A stretch of 64,000 nucleotides of DNA, from NCBI GenBank assembly GCA_038213375.1, contig JBBQTB010000007.1, forward strand, positions 62,001 to 126,000. Direction: 5' to 3'. Below the pieces are notes generated by a model, which searched no databases, was not told the DNA's origin, and was given only the letters and a program-made list of their open reading frames with translations. This DNA comes from JAAUTT01 sp038213375 (GTDB lineage: Bacteria > Bacteroidota > Bacteroidia > Bacteroidales > JAAUTT01). The position numbers and the translations under genes are program-made. This document shows positions 1 through 9,014 of this stretch, in pieces; the first letter of the stretch is position 1; every line of letters begins with the position of its first letter.

Positions 1-2187
1 CCGGCTGATACCACAAAAAAGAACGATACCATTCCGGTAAGTTACCGCAATTTTCAAATTCATGGTTACCCAACGGTTGATCTGGGACCAGATGTTACTA
101 TTCAAAAACTTTCGTATACTATTCGGCCAATTGCCACAAGCGGGGTAACATCATACAAATGGAGTGACGCTAATACTACAGATTCAATGGTGGTAAACCT
201 GTCAGGGAAATATGTGGTAATTGTTGCCAATATAAACGGATGCGAAACCAAGGATTCAATTAATGTGAGGTTGAAAATTCATGATTTGGGTATCAAACGG
301 ATTACAAGCCCACTGAGTTCATGCTCTCTTCCAACAACTAATTATATAAATGTTAAGCTAATGAACTTTGGTACGGATACCATTGCAACCTCGGAGGCTA
401 TTGATATGAGCTACCGGGTAAACGATACCGCCTTTTATAGCCAACCCTTGTACCTTGCGAGTGAATTGCGGCCTGGCGACAGCATTTCTTATGCATTCAC
501 AAAAACAGTAAATCTTAGCAGTATCGCAAGCTACAAAATAATGACAAAGGCTACATTGCCAGGCGATATTAGGATGCTTAACGACAGTATTGTACAAATT
601 ATTCAAGTGTTTGGCAAACCTCATCCGGATCTTCCTCCCTTTGGTAATGTGAGGGCGTTGAAATATACTCTCGATCCAGGTATTGGGTTCAAATCATATG
701 TATGGCAGGACGGATCAACCGATAGTTCTTACGTGATCACCCGAACACATAACAACGATCCAAATCGTTTATATAAAGTATGGGTAACCGATCAAAATGG
801 ATGCACAGCAATGGATTCAACAATAATTTTTTTCCAGGTATATGATTTAGAGCTAACAAAAATATTGCTCGAAGATGCTTGTACTATGAAAACTGCAGAA
901 GATATTGCATTGAAAATTACCAATAAAGGTTATAATGGCCGTGTTGATAATGATATTTCAGTGTGGTATAAAATTAATAATGCCGATTCGATTTCCGAAA
1001 CCTTTAAACTGACAGCAGATGATGGAATCTCTCAGATTTATACTTTTAACCAAAAGGCCAATTTGGCTACCCCTGGAACATATACAATTACAGCCGGATT
1101 AATCTTTGGAATTGATTTGATGCCCGAAAATAATAAGATAGCACAAACTATTAATGTGTATGGCAATCCATCAATAAATTTCGGTACCGATACGTTAAGA
1201 GTTGATCTGCCTATCACACTTGATGCTGGAGCAGGATCGGGATATACGTATCTTTGGAATACCAACGAATTAACTCAAACTATTTCAGCGCCAACTTCAG
1301 GCTCATACTCAGTAAAGGTTACGAGTTCTCATGGTTGTGACTCGCAAAAAGAAGTTTACGTAAAAGGCAATATTGCCGATTTAGCAGTTAGCAGTTTTAT
1401 TATTCCATCGAAAAATTGCAAACTTACCACTACTGAAACTGTGGGTATCAGGATTAGTAACAATGGTAATATTAAGCTTACCGATCAACCGCTAACCATT
1501 AAATATCAACTTGATGGAGCAGCCGAAAAAACGAAAGACGTTATATTTACAGGGGCGCCAGGAGATTCACTTACCTATAATTTTGATGGCGCTGAAGATT
1601 TATCGGCGGTTAAAACATATGCATTCAATACATCATTGGTATCTGGAATTGACAAGGTTGCAACAAACAATTCGAAGGATTTTGCTGTAAATGTGTTTGG
1701 CTTTCCCAAGATTAACGACTTTGGCGCAACAAATGATACGGTTAAATTAACCACATGGCCGAAAGTTTTAGACCCGGGAGCAGGATTTGCAACTTATAAA
1801 TGGCAGGATGGTTCGAACAGTTCAACATTCTCAGTAATAACCAAAGGGCTTTATAAAGTGACGGTTACTGACAATAATGGCTGCAAGGCGAGTGATTCGG
1901 TTTATATCCTTAATACAGGAATCAGAAAACTAAGTGATCAGGCAGAGATGACGATTTATCCTAACCCGGTACGAGACATACTGAATGTGAAGCTGAATCT
2001 TAAAAAGGATGAACCGTTGGTTATACAAGTGTTATCAGCCAATGGGAAAGTGGTAGTTACGCGAAAATTAAGCGGCTTCACCCAATACCTCGAACAATTA
2101 GATGTTTACGCTTTGCCAAGGGGACTTTACTACATTCGGGTATCTACAACTGATTGGGTGGTTACCGATAAAGTACTGGTAGAATAG
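1..2187 (+). CDS. Secreted multi-module surface protein with type IX sorting domain (5' partial)
   Basis: The reading frame is open from the first base of the window, so the gene starts upstream and 728 codons are visible. Three similar modules follow each other, beginning near visible residues 95, 281 and 460; each has a CARDB-like beta domain (DLxIxxI start, a conserved Cys, then a run rich in Asn and Asp) followed by a short PKD-like unit ending in a DNNGC or DQNGC type motif. The last 80 residues form a type A C-terminal sorting domain (IYPNPVRDILNVKL, then GLYYIRV and a basic end), which sends proteins through the type IX secretion system to the cell surface. Likely an adhesin or large surface protein; its N-terminal function is outside the window. 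A strong terminator follows. Confidence 0.85.
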   Translation, partial: PADTTKKNDTIPVSYRNFQIHGYPTVDLGPDVTIQKLSYTIRPIATSGVTSYKWSDANTTDSMVVNLSGKYVVIVANINGCETKDSINVRLKIHDLGIKRITSPLSSCSLPTTNYINVKLMNFGTDTIATSEAIDMSYRVNDTAFYSQPLYLASELRPGDSISYAFTKTVNLSSIASYKIMTKATLPGDIRMLNDSIVQIIQVFGKPHPDLPPFGNVRALKYTLDPGIGFKSYVWQDGSTDSSYVITRTHNNDPNRLYKVWVTDQNGCTAMDSTIIFFQVYDLELTKILLEDACTMKTAEDIALKITNKGYNGRVDNDISVWYKINNADSISETFKLTADDGISQIYTFNQKANLATPGTYTITAGLIFGIDLMPENNKIAQTINVYGNPSINFGTDTLRVDLPITLDAGAGSGYTYLWNTNELTQTISAPTSGSYSVKVTSSHGCDSQKEVYVKGNIADLAVSSFIIPSKNCKLTTTETVGIRISNNGNIKLTDQPLTIKYQLDGAAEKTKDVIFTGAPGDSLTYNFDGAEDLSAVKTYAFNTSLVSGIDKVATNNSKDFAVNVFGFPKINDFGATNDTVKLTTWPKVLDPGAGFATYKWQDGSNSSTFSVITKGLYKVTVTDNNGCKASDSVYILNTGIRKLSDQAEMTIYPNPVRDILNVKLNLKKDEPLVIQVLSANGKVVVTRKLSGFTQYLEQLDVYALPRGLYYIRVSTTDWVVTDKVLVE

Positions 2188-2211
2188 AACGCAGGATAGT
2201 ACAAAAGTACG

Positions 2212-2253
2212 AAGGCCGCCAGAACTTAATTTAAGTTTCGGGCGGCCTTTTTC
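2212..2253 (+). terminator. Rho-independent terminator after the T9SS surface protein
   Basis: The arms AAGGCCGCC (2212-2220) and GGCGGCCTT (2241-2249) are exact complements. An inner stem AACTTA/TAAGTT extends the hairpin, and a run of five T follows. It lies 25 bases after the stop codon of the surface protein and 85 bases before the end of the convergent TPR gene. Confidence 0.9.
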
Positions 2254-2338
2254 ATCGGGTTCTATAACCAAGGAATCTATGTGAATTCAATAAGAAAATG
2301 TTGCGTTCACTCAGATCAATATATCGTGAGAATCTGGG

Positions 2339-3271
2339 TTAACGATTTTGCTTGCCATCGGAACAAACCAGAATAACCATCTTGCAGGAATTTGTATTTC
2401 CTAATTGACAGGATTTATGGAAATACAAACATGCATTTTCCTTTTCTCCCAATTTATTATAGGCCATTCCCAAATTGTAAAATGTAACAGGATTATTGGG
2501 ACTTATATCAGCTGATTTAAGAAAATCTTCAATAGAAGATTTGTAGTCATCTAATTGATATAGTGCTAATCCACGACTATGATAAGCAGTGGCATTTGTT
2601 GGATCAATTTCTATTGCCATAGAAAAATCTTTCACCGCGTTTTCAATTTCCGACAAGTTGATATAAGCTACTCCTCTGTTCAAATAAATACCAAATGGGT
2701 TAAAATTAGGATTAAGAGAAAATGACTTGTCAAAATCCTGAAGCGCTTTCGAATATTTTTCCTTCGTATTGTTTAATAATCCCCGGGCATAATAAAACTC
2801 AGCATTTGACGGTTGTTTTCCAATTGCATCCTCTAAAATCTTATATGCCTCTTTTGAATTTCCTAATTGATTTAAAACCTTGGATTTACCAATAGTAGCC
2901 TGTGCCGGAGCTCCTTGCTTTTGAATGGCCGTTTCGTACGTTTTTAAAGCATTTTGATAATCTTTTTGATAAAACAACGCGTCACCTTTTAAGCTATAAG
3001 CTCTGGCATTGTTAACATCATTGCTAATAGCCTGTTCTGCATCCTTTAATGCCTCAGTATATTTACCCATACTAATGCGAGCCTCTGCACGTCCGCAAAT
3101 AGCCTCTATATTGTCGGGTTTGATAAATAGTATCTGATTAAAATCCTGAACAGCACCTTCGAAATTTCTTTTTGAAAGCTTATCATGTGCTGCTTGCATT
3201 AACTGATCCTGAGAAAAACCAGGTGCACAGAAAAGTAAAAGAACGGAAGCAAAAAGAAATTTTCTTATCAT
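2339..3271 (-). CDS. TPR-repeat exported protein
   Basis: A 310-residue protein with a clear signal peptide (MIRKFLFASVLLLFCAPGFS, cleavage likely before the next Gln) followed by about seven tetratricopeptide repeats in tandem covering residues 22 to 300. Repeat hallmarks such as AYSLKGDALFYQKDYQNAL and AYHSRGLALYQLDDYKSSI are visible. TPR arrays bind other proteins, and a location in the periplasm or on the outer membrane is expected; no catalytic domain is present. It is convergent with the T9SS protein and stands alone, with its own promoter candidate. The partner cannot be told from the sequence. Confidence 0.85.
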   Translation of the reverse strand: MIRKFLFASVLLLFCAPGFSQDQLMQAAHDKLSKRNFEGAVQDFNQILFIKPDNIEAICGRAEARISMGKYTEALKDAEQAISNDVNNARAYSLKGDALFYQKDYQNALKTYETAIQKQGAPAQATIGKSKVLNQLGNSKEAYKILEDAIGKQPSNAEFYYARGLLNNTKEKYSKALQDFDKSFSLNPNFNPFGIYLNRGVAYINLSEIENAVKDFSMAIEIDPTNATAYHSRGLALYQLDDYKSSIEDFLKSADISPNNPVTFYNLGMAYNKLGEKENACLYFHKSCQLGNTNSCKMVILVCSDGKQNR

Positions 3272-3307
3272 AATTAATCTAAATAATTATATATATGACA
3301 CAAGATC

Positions 3308-3315
3308 CAAATGTA
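3308..3315 (-). promoter_or_regulatory. Candidate -7 box for the TPR gene
   Basis: On the minus strand the sequence reads TACATTTG, a match to the Bacteroidota -7 element TAnnTTTG, 37 bases before the ATG. No good TTG box is seen about 20 bases further up, so support is partial. Confidence 0.45.
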
Positions 3316-3339
3316 CATCTCTTATTTATAGTCTATTTT

Positions 3340-3525
3340 TTTTAATTTAGCCAGTTATTAAATTCGTAGTATAAATATCAATGTCGTTTACTTAAGGTTT
3401 TGACCTCTCAACCCATCTCAAAAAAGAGGGATAACTTGCACATTGTCAATGGCAAGTTATAGCCCCTTTTTAAGGGGTTGGGGTTATTTTAATTTAGCCA
3501 GTTATTAAATTCGTAGTATAAATAT
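3340..3525. repeat. 39-bp direct repeat flanking an imperfect palindrome
   Basis: Two identical 39-base copies lie at 3340-3378 and 3487-3525 (they begin TTTTAATTTAGCCAGTTATT). Between them is an imperfect inverted repeat with arms of about 30 bases at 3410-3439 and 3452-3485, whose core ATAACTTGC/GCAAGTTAT pairs exactly. The flanking duplicates and the palindromic core look like a small inserted element with a duplicated target or a dispersed intergenic repeat. No protein is encoded. Confidence 0.7.
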
Positions 3526-3561
3526 ATCCAAATGCCTTACATAAATATAAATTTAATGATT

Positions 3562-3978
3562 TTATTGACCAATAATTTTCACCAACACTCTTTTTTTTCG
3601 CATCCCGTCAAATTCACCATAAAAAATCTGTTCCCAGGGTCCAACATCTAATTTACCTTCAGATATGGCGACAACAACTTCACGACCCATAATCGTCCTT
3701 TTTAGGTGAGCGTCGGCATTATCCTCAAAACCATTGTGTTTGTATTGTGAATAAGGTTTTTCAGGAACCAATTTTTCGAGCCAAACTTCAAAATCATGAT
3801 GCAACCCCACTTCATCATCATTAATAAATACACTTGCTGTTATGTGCATTGCATTCACCAACACCAATCCTTCACTAATTCCGCTTTCGTGAATACAACT
3901 TTCCACTTGATGGGTAATATTGATAAATGCCCTGCGGGTATCTGTATTAAACCACAACTCTTTACGGAAACTTTGCAT
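3562..3978 (-). CDS. YjbQ/UPF0047 family protein
   Basis: The 138-residue length and the motifs match the YjbQ (UPF0047) family: the central HITASVFINDDE and the C-terminal WEQIFYGEFDG are family signatures. Members form small trimers with conserved His residues, and some can replace thiamine-phosphate synthase weakly, but the natural role is not settled. It begins one base after the phosphohexomutase gene stops, so it is the last gene of the sugar-nucleotide operon. That position gives no obvious link to its function. Confidence 0.85.
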   Translation of the reverse strand: MQSFRKELWFNTDTRRAFINITHQVESCIHESGISEGLVLVNAMHITASVFINDDEVGLHHDFEVWLEKLVPEKPYSQYKHNGFEDNADAHLKRTIMGREVVVAISEGKLDVGPWEQIFYGEFDGMRKKRVLVKIIGQ

Positions 3979-3979
3979 T

Positions 3980-5725
3980 TTAGTTCAATTTTAAATCACT
4001 AATGATATTTTTTATTTTTTGATCTAATAACGTGTTAACCTTCTCAAAGTCAGTAATTTTTTCAAGAGTTTCTTTCACACCAAAATAGAATTTTATCTTA
4101 GGTTCGGTACCTGATGGCCTTACAGAAATTTTCGAACCGTCTTTGGTGATAAACTGCAAAACATTAGATTTAGGCAAATCAATACTTTTTTCAACTGACT
4201 TTACCACATCAAATGATTTTCGTTTTTCATAATCGAGAATAAAAACGACAGCTGATCCATTTATTTGTTTTGGAGGAGATTGCCGGAAATTATCCATCAT
4301 CTTCTGAATTTCTTCGGCTCCTTCCTTGCCCTTTTTAGTAATCGACAAAAGGGATTCCTTATAAAAACCATATTTTTGGTAGATATCAAGCAGTAAATCG
4401 TACATGGTCATTTTCTGGTCTCTAGCCCAGGCAGCTGCTTCGGCTATCAAGGCACATGACATAACAGCGTCTTTGTCCCGAACAAATTCGGCAGCCAGAT
4501 AGCCATAACTTTCCTCTCCTCCGCCAATAAATTTGGTCTTACCTTCGTTGTGCTTTATTACTTCGGCAATGTATTTAAAACCTGTAAGCACATCATAATA
4601 ATGTACGTTAAATGCACGTGCCATTTCTGCTATCAGCTCTGTAGTAACAATAGTTTTTACCAAATATTCCTTACCGGTAAGTTTACCCTTTTCTTTCCAT
4701 TTGGTTAACAGATAATAAATTAAAATGGATGCAGCCTGGTTGCCGTTAAGTAATACAATTTCGTTGTTTTTGTTGCGAACAGCAATTCCAACCCGGTCGG
4801 CATCGGGATCAGTGGCCATTACAAGGTCAGCGCTTGTTTCCTTTGCTTTGTTAGTTGCCATGGCTAATGCTGCTGATTCCTCAGGATTTGGAGAAACAAT
4901 GGTAGGAAAATTACCGTCAGTGACATCCTGCTCCGGAATATTAATTATGTTACGAAAACCCATCTTTTTTAGGATCATCGGAACCAATTTAATACCTGTA
5001 CCATGCAAAGGCGTGTAAACGATTTTCATATCGCTGTTTCGGGCAATCACTTCGGGAGAAAGCGATAATTTCTTTATTTCATCGGTATATATTTCATCAA
5101 TCTCGCTTCCAAGAAGATGAATTTTAGTTTTTGACCCGTTAAATTTAATGTCACCAATATCAAGTATCTTATTTACTTCGTGAATAATATTTTCGTCATG
5201 GGGTGGAACAACCTGGCCACCATCATCCCAATATGCCTTATAACCATTGTATTCCTTAGGATTATGAGAAGCTGTGATTACAATACCTGACTGGCATTTT
5301 AAGTGTCGGATAGCAAATGAAAGTTCAGGCGTGGGCCGAAGCGATTCAAACAGATAAACAGTAAATCCATTTCCGGCAAAAATTCCGGCAGCTGTTTCGG
5401 CGAATAACTTACTGTTATTCCGGCAATCATAAGCAATCGCCACTTTTATTTCCTGAAGGTTTTTAAATTCTTTTTTAACATAGTTCGACAATCCCTGAGT
5501 GGCAGCGCCTACGGTATAAATATTCATACGATTTGTTCCAACACCCATGATCCCGCGTAAACCACCCGTACCAAATTCCAGGTCGCGATAGAAACTCTCA
5601 ACCAATTCCTTTTCGTTATTATCCAGCAAATTCTTAACCTGGTTGCGGGTTTCCAAATCATATTTTTCCGAAAGCCAGCTATTGGCTTTTTCTTTCACCT
5701 GAGTTAACATGTCCTTATTGCTCAT
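3980..5725 (-). CDS. Phosphoglucomutase/phosphomannomutase
   Basis: A 581-residue alpha-D-phosphohexomutase that interconverts hexose 6-phosphate and hexose 1-phosphate in the cytoplasm. The key parts are all present: the substrate motif FGTGGLRG (51-58), the phosphoserine loop TASHNP (catalytic Ser153), the metal site DPDADR (306-311), the sugar-binding GGGEESYG (401-408) and the C-terminal phosphate site RPSGTEPK. The length fits the PgcA/YbbT-like subgroup of about 570-600 residues. In this operon it can supply glucose 1-phosphate to RfbA. It begins just upstream of YjbQ and ends three bases from rfbD. Confidence 0.93.
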   Translation of the reverse strand: MSNKDMLTQVKEKANSWLSEKYDLETRNQVKNLLDNNEKELVESFYRDLEFGTGGLRGIMGVGTNRMNIYTVGAATQGLSNYVKKEFKNLQEIKVAIAYDCRNNSKLFAETAAGIFAGNGFTVYLFESLRPTPELSFAIRHLKCQSGIVITASHNPKEYNGYKAYWDDGGQVVPPHDENIIHEVNKILDIGDIKFNGSKTKIHLLGSEIDEIYTDEIKKLSLSPEVIARNSDMKIVYTPLHGTGIKLVPMILKKMGFRNIINIPEQDVTDGNFPTIVSPNPEESAALAMATNKAKETSADLVMATDPDADRVGIAVRNKNNEIVLLNGNQAASILIYYLLTKWKEKGKLTGKEYLVKTIVTTELIAEMARAFNVHYYDVLTGFKYIAEVIKHNEGKTKFIGGGEESYGYLAAEFVRDKDAVMSCALIAEAAAWARDQKMTMYDLLLDIYQKYGFYKESLLSITKKGKEGAEEIQKMMDNFRQSPPKQINGSAVVFILDYEKRKSFDVVKSVEKSIDLPKSNVLQFITKDGSKISVRPSGTEPKIKFYFGVKETLEKITDFEKVNTLLDQKIKNIISDLKLN

Positions 5726-5728
5726 ATC

Positions 5729-6598
5729 TTATTTTTTAGAATTTACTTCGTTAAGACATTTATATAAACTTGTTTTCCAATGAGGTATTTCAATATTGAA
5801 AGTAGATTTGATTTTCGTTTTATTTAAAACACTATAAAACGGGCGCTTTACAATGGATGGATAATATTTTGATTCAATGGGATTAACAACACAATTGTAT
5901 TTTTGAAAGTTAATAATCTCAAAAGCAAAATCATACCAACTGCATACACCTTCATTAGAGAAATGATAAACTCCGGGTTTTATTTCATTTTCAATTGAAA
6001 ACCTAATAATTGAAAGAATACTTAAAGCCAAATCCTCCGCATAGGTAGGAGTTCCTATCTGATCAAAAATAACATTAAGTTCACTGCGCTCAGAACCCAA
6101 TTTCATCATGGTTTTTACAAAATTGGCGCCAAACGAGGAATAAAGCCATGACGTGCGAATAACAATGCTTCGATCGTATTTTAATGCTTCAACTTCACCT
6201 TCAGCTTTTGTCTTTCCGTATGCCGATTGTGGATTTATTGTATCTTCTTCCACGTATGGTCTGTATGATGTTCCGTCAAAAACATAATCGGTGGATACAT
6301 GAATCAATGCTGCATTGTATTTTGAGGCAACAATTGCAAGATTTTTAACAGCATCACGATTTATTTTATAAGCCATGTCGAGATCAGACTCAGCCTTGTC
6401 AACTGCCGTATATGCTGCACAGTTTATAATAAAACCAAAACCTTTATCCTTACAAAAATCGTCAACAGCCTGTAAATTGGTTATATCCAAAACATCTACA
6501 TCAGTAAACATAAAATTAAGCCCGGAAAAAGCAGTAGCAATTTTTTGAAGTTCGCTCCCTAATTGGCCATTTGAACCAGTAACAAGTATTCTGCTCAT
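5729..6598 (-). CDS. rfbD: dTDP-4-dehydrorhamnose reductase
   Basis: A 289-residue short-chain dehydrogenase of the RmlD type, which makes dTDP-L-rhamnose with NAD(P)H. The N-terminal nucleotide motif GSNGQLG (8-14), the STDYVFDG signature (102-109) and the catalytic pair Tyr127/Lys131 (YGKTK) are present. It follows rfbC with a one-base gap and precedes the phosphohexomutase gene, all on the minus strand, so one transcript is likely. It performs the last step of the rhamnose donor pathway. Confidence 0.93.
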   Translation of the reverse strand: MSRILVTGSNGQLGSELQKIATAFSGLNFMFTDVDVLDITNLQAVDDFCKDKGFGFIINCAAYTAVDKAESDLDMAYKINRDAVKNLAIVASKYNAALIHVSTDYVFDGTSYRPYVEEDTINPQSAYGKTKAEGEVEALKYDRSIVIRTSWLYSSFGANFVKTMMKLGSERSELNVIFDQIGTPTYAEDLALSILSIIRFSIENEIKPGVYHFSNEGVCSWYDFAFEIINFQKYNCVVNPIESKYYPSIVKRPFYSVLNKTKIKSTFNIEIPHWKTSLYKCLNEVNSKK

Positions 6599-6599
6599 A

Positions 6600-7157
6600 T
6601 CAGGAAAATCTAAAATCTATTTTTGCTTCTTTTAACAATGGGAGTTCCTTATCTTTACCAGAAAGTACCGCCTTATCAGCGTCAACTTTCCAATCTATTC
6701 CAAGTTCCGGATCATCAAAGCGAATTCCGCCTTCAAAACCGGGACTGTACAAATGGTCGCATTTATAAAAAACTACTGCCGTAGCGCTTAATACCGAAAA
6801 GCCATGAGCAAAGCCCTTTGGTACATACAACTGTTTTTTGTTATCTGCAGTAAGTTCTATTCCAAACCAGTTTCCATAATTCGGAGAACCTGTTCGCACA
6901 TCAACTACAACATCGTAAATTGAACCTTCGAGTACCCTTACTAATTTAGTTTGTGCATGAGGTTCCAATTGAAAATGCAAACCACGAATAACACCATAGG
7001 ATGATTTTGATTGATTATCCTGTACAAATCTTGTAGTTATTCCTCCTGCTTCGAGTTTTCCTTCATTAAAACTTTCAAAAAAATAGCCTCTTGAATCCTC
7101 AAAAACGTCAGGTTCTATAATGTAAAGTCCTGAAATGTATGTTTCTATTATCTCCAT
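6600..7157 (-). CDS. rfbC: dTDP-4-dehydrorhamnose 3,5-epimerase
   Basis: A 185-residue cupin-fold epimerase. The family motif SYGVIRGLHFQ contains the expected catalytic base His61, and Tyr131 in VVFYKCDHLYSP is the likely acid. PKGFAHGF (113-120) is also typical. Length is normal for RmlC. It is one base from its neighbours on both sides in the sugar-nucleotide operon, and supplies RfbD with its substrate. Confidence 0.94.
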   Translation of the reverse strand: MEIIETYISGLYIIEPDVFEDSRGYFFESFNEGKLEAGGITTRFVQDNQSKSSYGVIRGLHFQLEPHAQTKLVRVLEGSIYDVVVDVRTGSPNYGNWFGIELTADNKKQLYVPKGFAHGFSVLSATAVVFYKCDHLYSPGFEGGIRFDDPELGIDWKVDADKAVLSGKDKELPLLKEAKIDFRFS

Positions 7158-7158
7158 T

Positions 7159-8049
7159 TTACTTTTTCTCGATAGTTACTAATTCCTCGTTCGCAATTTT
7201 TATAAGATATTCACCATATTGATTCTTCTTTAAAGGTTCGGCAAGTTTCAATAATTGTTCCTTGTTGATGAATCCGCGATTAAACGCAATCTCCTCAATA
7301 CACGACACTTTCAGTCCCTGACGTTCCTCGATGGTAAAGATAAAGTTAGATGCCTGAAGCAAACTTTCATGTGTTCCGGTATCGAGCCAGGCCATACCGC
7401 GACCCATTAATTCCACTTTCAACCTATTCTCGTTCAAATATAAGCGATTGAGATCGGTAATCTCCAGTTCTCCTCTGGGTGATGGTTTAAGAGCTTTGGC
7501 TTTACTAACCACATCATTACTATAAAAATACAAACCAGTTACTGCATAATTTGATTTTGGTGTTTTGGGTTTTTCTTCGAGACTTAAAGCATTACCTTTC
7601 GAATCGAATTCAACCACACCGTATCGCTCCGGATCTTTTACAAAATAACCGAAAACCACCGCGCCATCCTCAATCTTGGCTGTATCAAGCAGGGTTTTAC
7701 CAAATCCATATCCATAAAAGATATTATCGCCTAAAACAAGGCATACACTATCATTTCCGATAAAATTTTCCCCGATCAAAAATGCTTGAGCCAACCCATC
7801 GGGCGAGGGCTGAATGGCATAAGTAAGTTTTATTCCCAATTGTGTTCCATCATGCAACAGATCTTCATATAGATGAATATCCTTGGGGGTTGAAATAATA
7901 AGAATATCTCGTATTCCAGCCAGCATCAATACCGATAAAGGATAATAAATCATTGGTTTGTCGTAAACCGGAATGATTTGTTTTGAAATGCTTTGAGTAA
8001 TTGGATAAAGACGGGTTCCCGAACCGCCTGCAAGAATAATTCCTTTCAT
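7159..8049 (-). CDS. rfbA: Glucose-1-phosphate thymidylyltransferase
   Basis: A 296-residue nucleotidyltransferase that joins dTTP and glucose 1-phosphate. The N-terminal GGSGTRLYP loop (8-16), the QIIPVYDKPMIYYP segment and LGDNIFYG are diagnostic of RmlA. Length is complete. It sits between the UDP-xylose synthase gene (12 bases) and rfbC (1 base). Its product is the starting point of dTDP-rhamnose synthesis; the next enzyme, RfbB, is not encoded in this window. Confidence 0.95.
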   Translation of the reverse strand: MKGIILAGGSGTRLYPITQSISKQIIPVYDKPMIYYPLSVLMLAGIRDILIISTPKDIHLYEDLLHDGTQLGIKLTYAIQPSPDGLAQAFLIGENFIGNDSVCLVLGDNIFYGYGFGKTLLDTAKIEDGAVVFGYFVKDPERYGVVEFDSKGNALSLEEKPKTPKSNYAVTGLYFYSNDVVSKAKALKPSPRGELEITDLNRLYLNENRLKVELMGRGMAWLDTGTHESLLQASNFIFTIEERQGLKVSCIEEIAFNRGFINKEQLLKLAEPLKKNQYGEYLIKIANEELVTIEKK

Positions 8050-8061
8050 TATAATAGATAA

Positions 8062-9000
8062 TTAAGCGTTTAATAAATTTTTAAAATAAGATATGGTTTT
8101 CTTCAATCCTTCATCAAGAGGCACCAAAGGCTCCCAATTCAATTTTGCTTTGGCCAATGAGATATCCGGTTGGCGTTGAATTGGATCATCCTGTGGTAAT
8201 GGAAGATTCACCAATTTAGCTTTTGAATTTGTCATTTTAATGATTTTCTCAGCCAATTGTAAAATAGTGAACTCACCGGGATTACCAATATTTACAGGTC
8301 CGATAAATTCATCGCCTGTATTCATTAACTTAATCATACCTTCCACTAAATCGTCAACATATTGAAAACTACGGGTTTGGGTGCCATTCCCATATATTGT
8401 AATATCCTTATTTTGAAGCGCTTGTACAATAAAATTTGATACCACACGTCCATCATTTGGATTCATTCTGGGTCCATAGGTATTAAAAATACGAATAATC
8501 TTTATTCTAACTCCATTTTGCTCATGATAATTCATAAACAGCGACTCGGCGCATCGCTTGCCTTCGTCATAACAAGAGCGAATTCCGATAGGATTCACAT
8601 TTCCCCAATAACTTTCAGGTTGAGGATGAATGTTTGGATCGCCATATACTTCGCTTGTAGAAGCCTGAAGAATCTTAGCTTTTGTTCGCTTTGCAAGACC
8701 TAACATATTGATAGCGCCCATTACCGAGGTTTTGATGGTTTTTATACCATTATATTGATAATGTATGGGTGAAGCAGGGCAAGCGAGGTTGAAAATTTCA
8801 TCTACTTCAGCATAAAAAGGCATAGTAACGTCATGCCTCACCAGCTCAAACCTTGGGTTACCAATAAGGTGAAAGATATTTGTTTTACTTCCTGTAAAAT
8901 AATTATCGAGGCAAATTACATCGTTTCCTTCATTTAAAAGACGTTCGCAAAGGTGTGAACCAATGAATCCTGCGCCACCTGTAATTAAAATTCTTTTCAT
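8062..9000 (-). CDS. UDP-glucuronate decarboxylase (UDP-xylose synthase)
   Basis: A 312-residue extended short-chain dehydrogenase. It has the NAD motif GGAGFIGS near the start, the catalytic Tyr144/Lys148 pair (YDEGK) and the strings IFNTYGPRM and DGRVVSNFI that separate UDP-xylose synthase from other epimerases and from RfbB. It converts UDP-glucuronate to UDP-xylose in the cytoplasm. The gene directly follows ugd, which makes its substrate, with 14 bases between them, so the two form a pathway pair. Confidence 0.92.
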   Translation of the reverse strand: MKRILITGGAGFIGSHLCERLLNEGNDVICLDNYFTGSKTNIFHLIGNPRFELVRHDVTMPFYAEVDEIFNLACPASPIHYQYNGIKTIKTSVMGAINMLGLAKRTKAKILQASTSEVYGDPNIHPQPESYWGNVNPIGIRSCYDEGKRCAESLFMNYHEQNGVRIKIIRIFNTYGPRMNPNDGRVVSNFIVQALQNKDITIYGNGTQTRSFQYVDDLVEGMIKLMNTGDEFIGPVNIGNPGEFTILQLAEKIIKMTNSKAKLVNLPLPQDDPIQRQPDISLAKAKLNWEPLVPLDEGLKKTISYFKNLLNA

Positions 9001-9014
9001 TAAATAAAAATCTA

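Noticed and set aside
8062..9000. Could the epimerase be the missing RfbB?
   Set aside because: The motifs IFNTYGPRM and DGRVVSNFI belong to UDP-xylose synthase, and RfbB is usually longer with different active-site residues.
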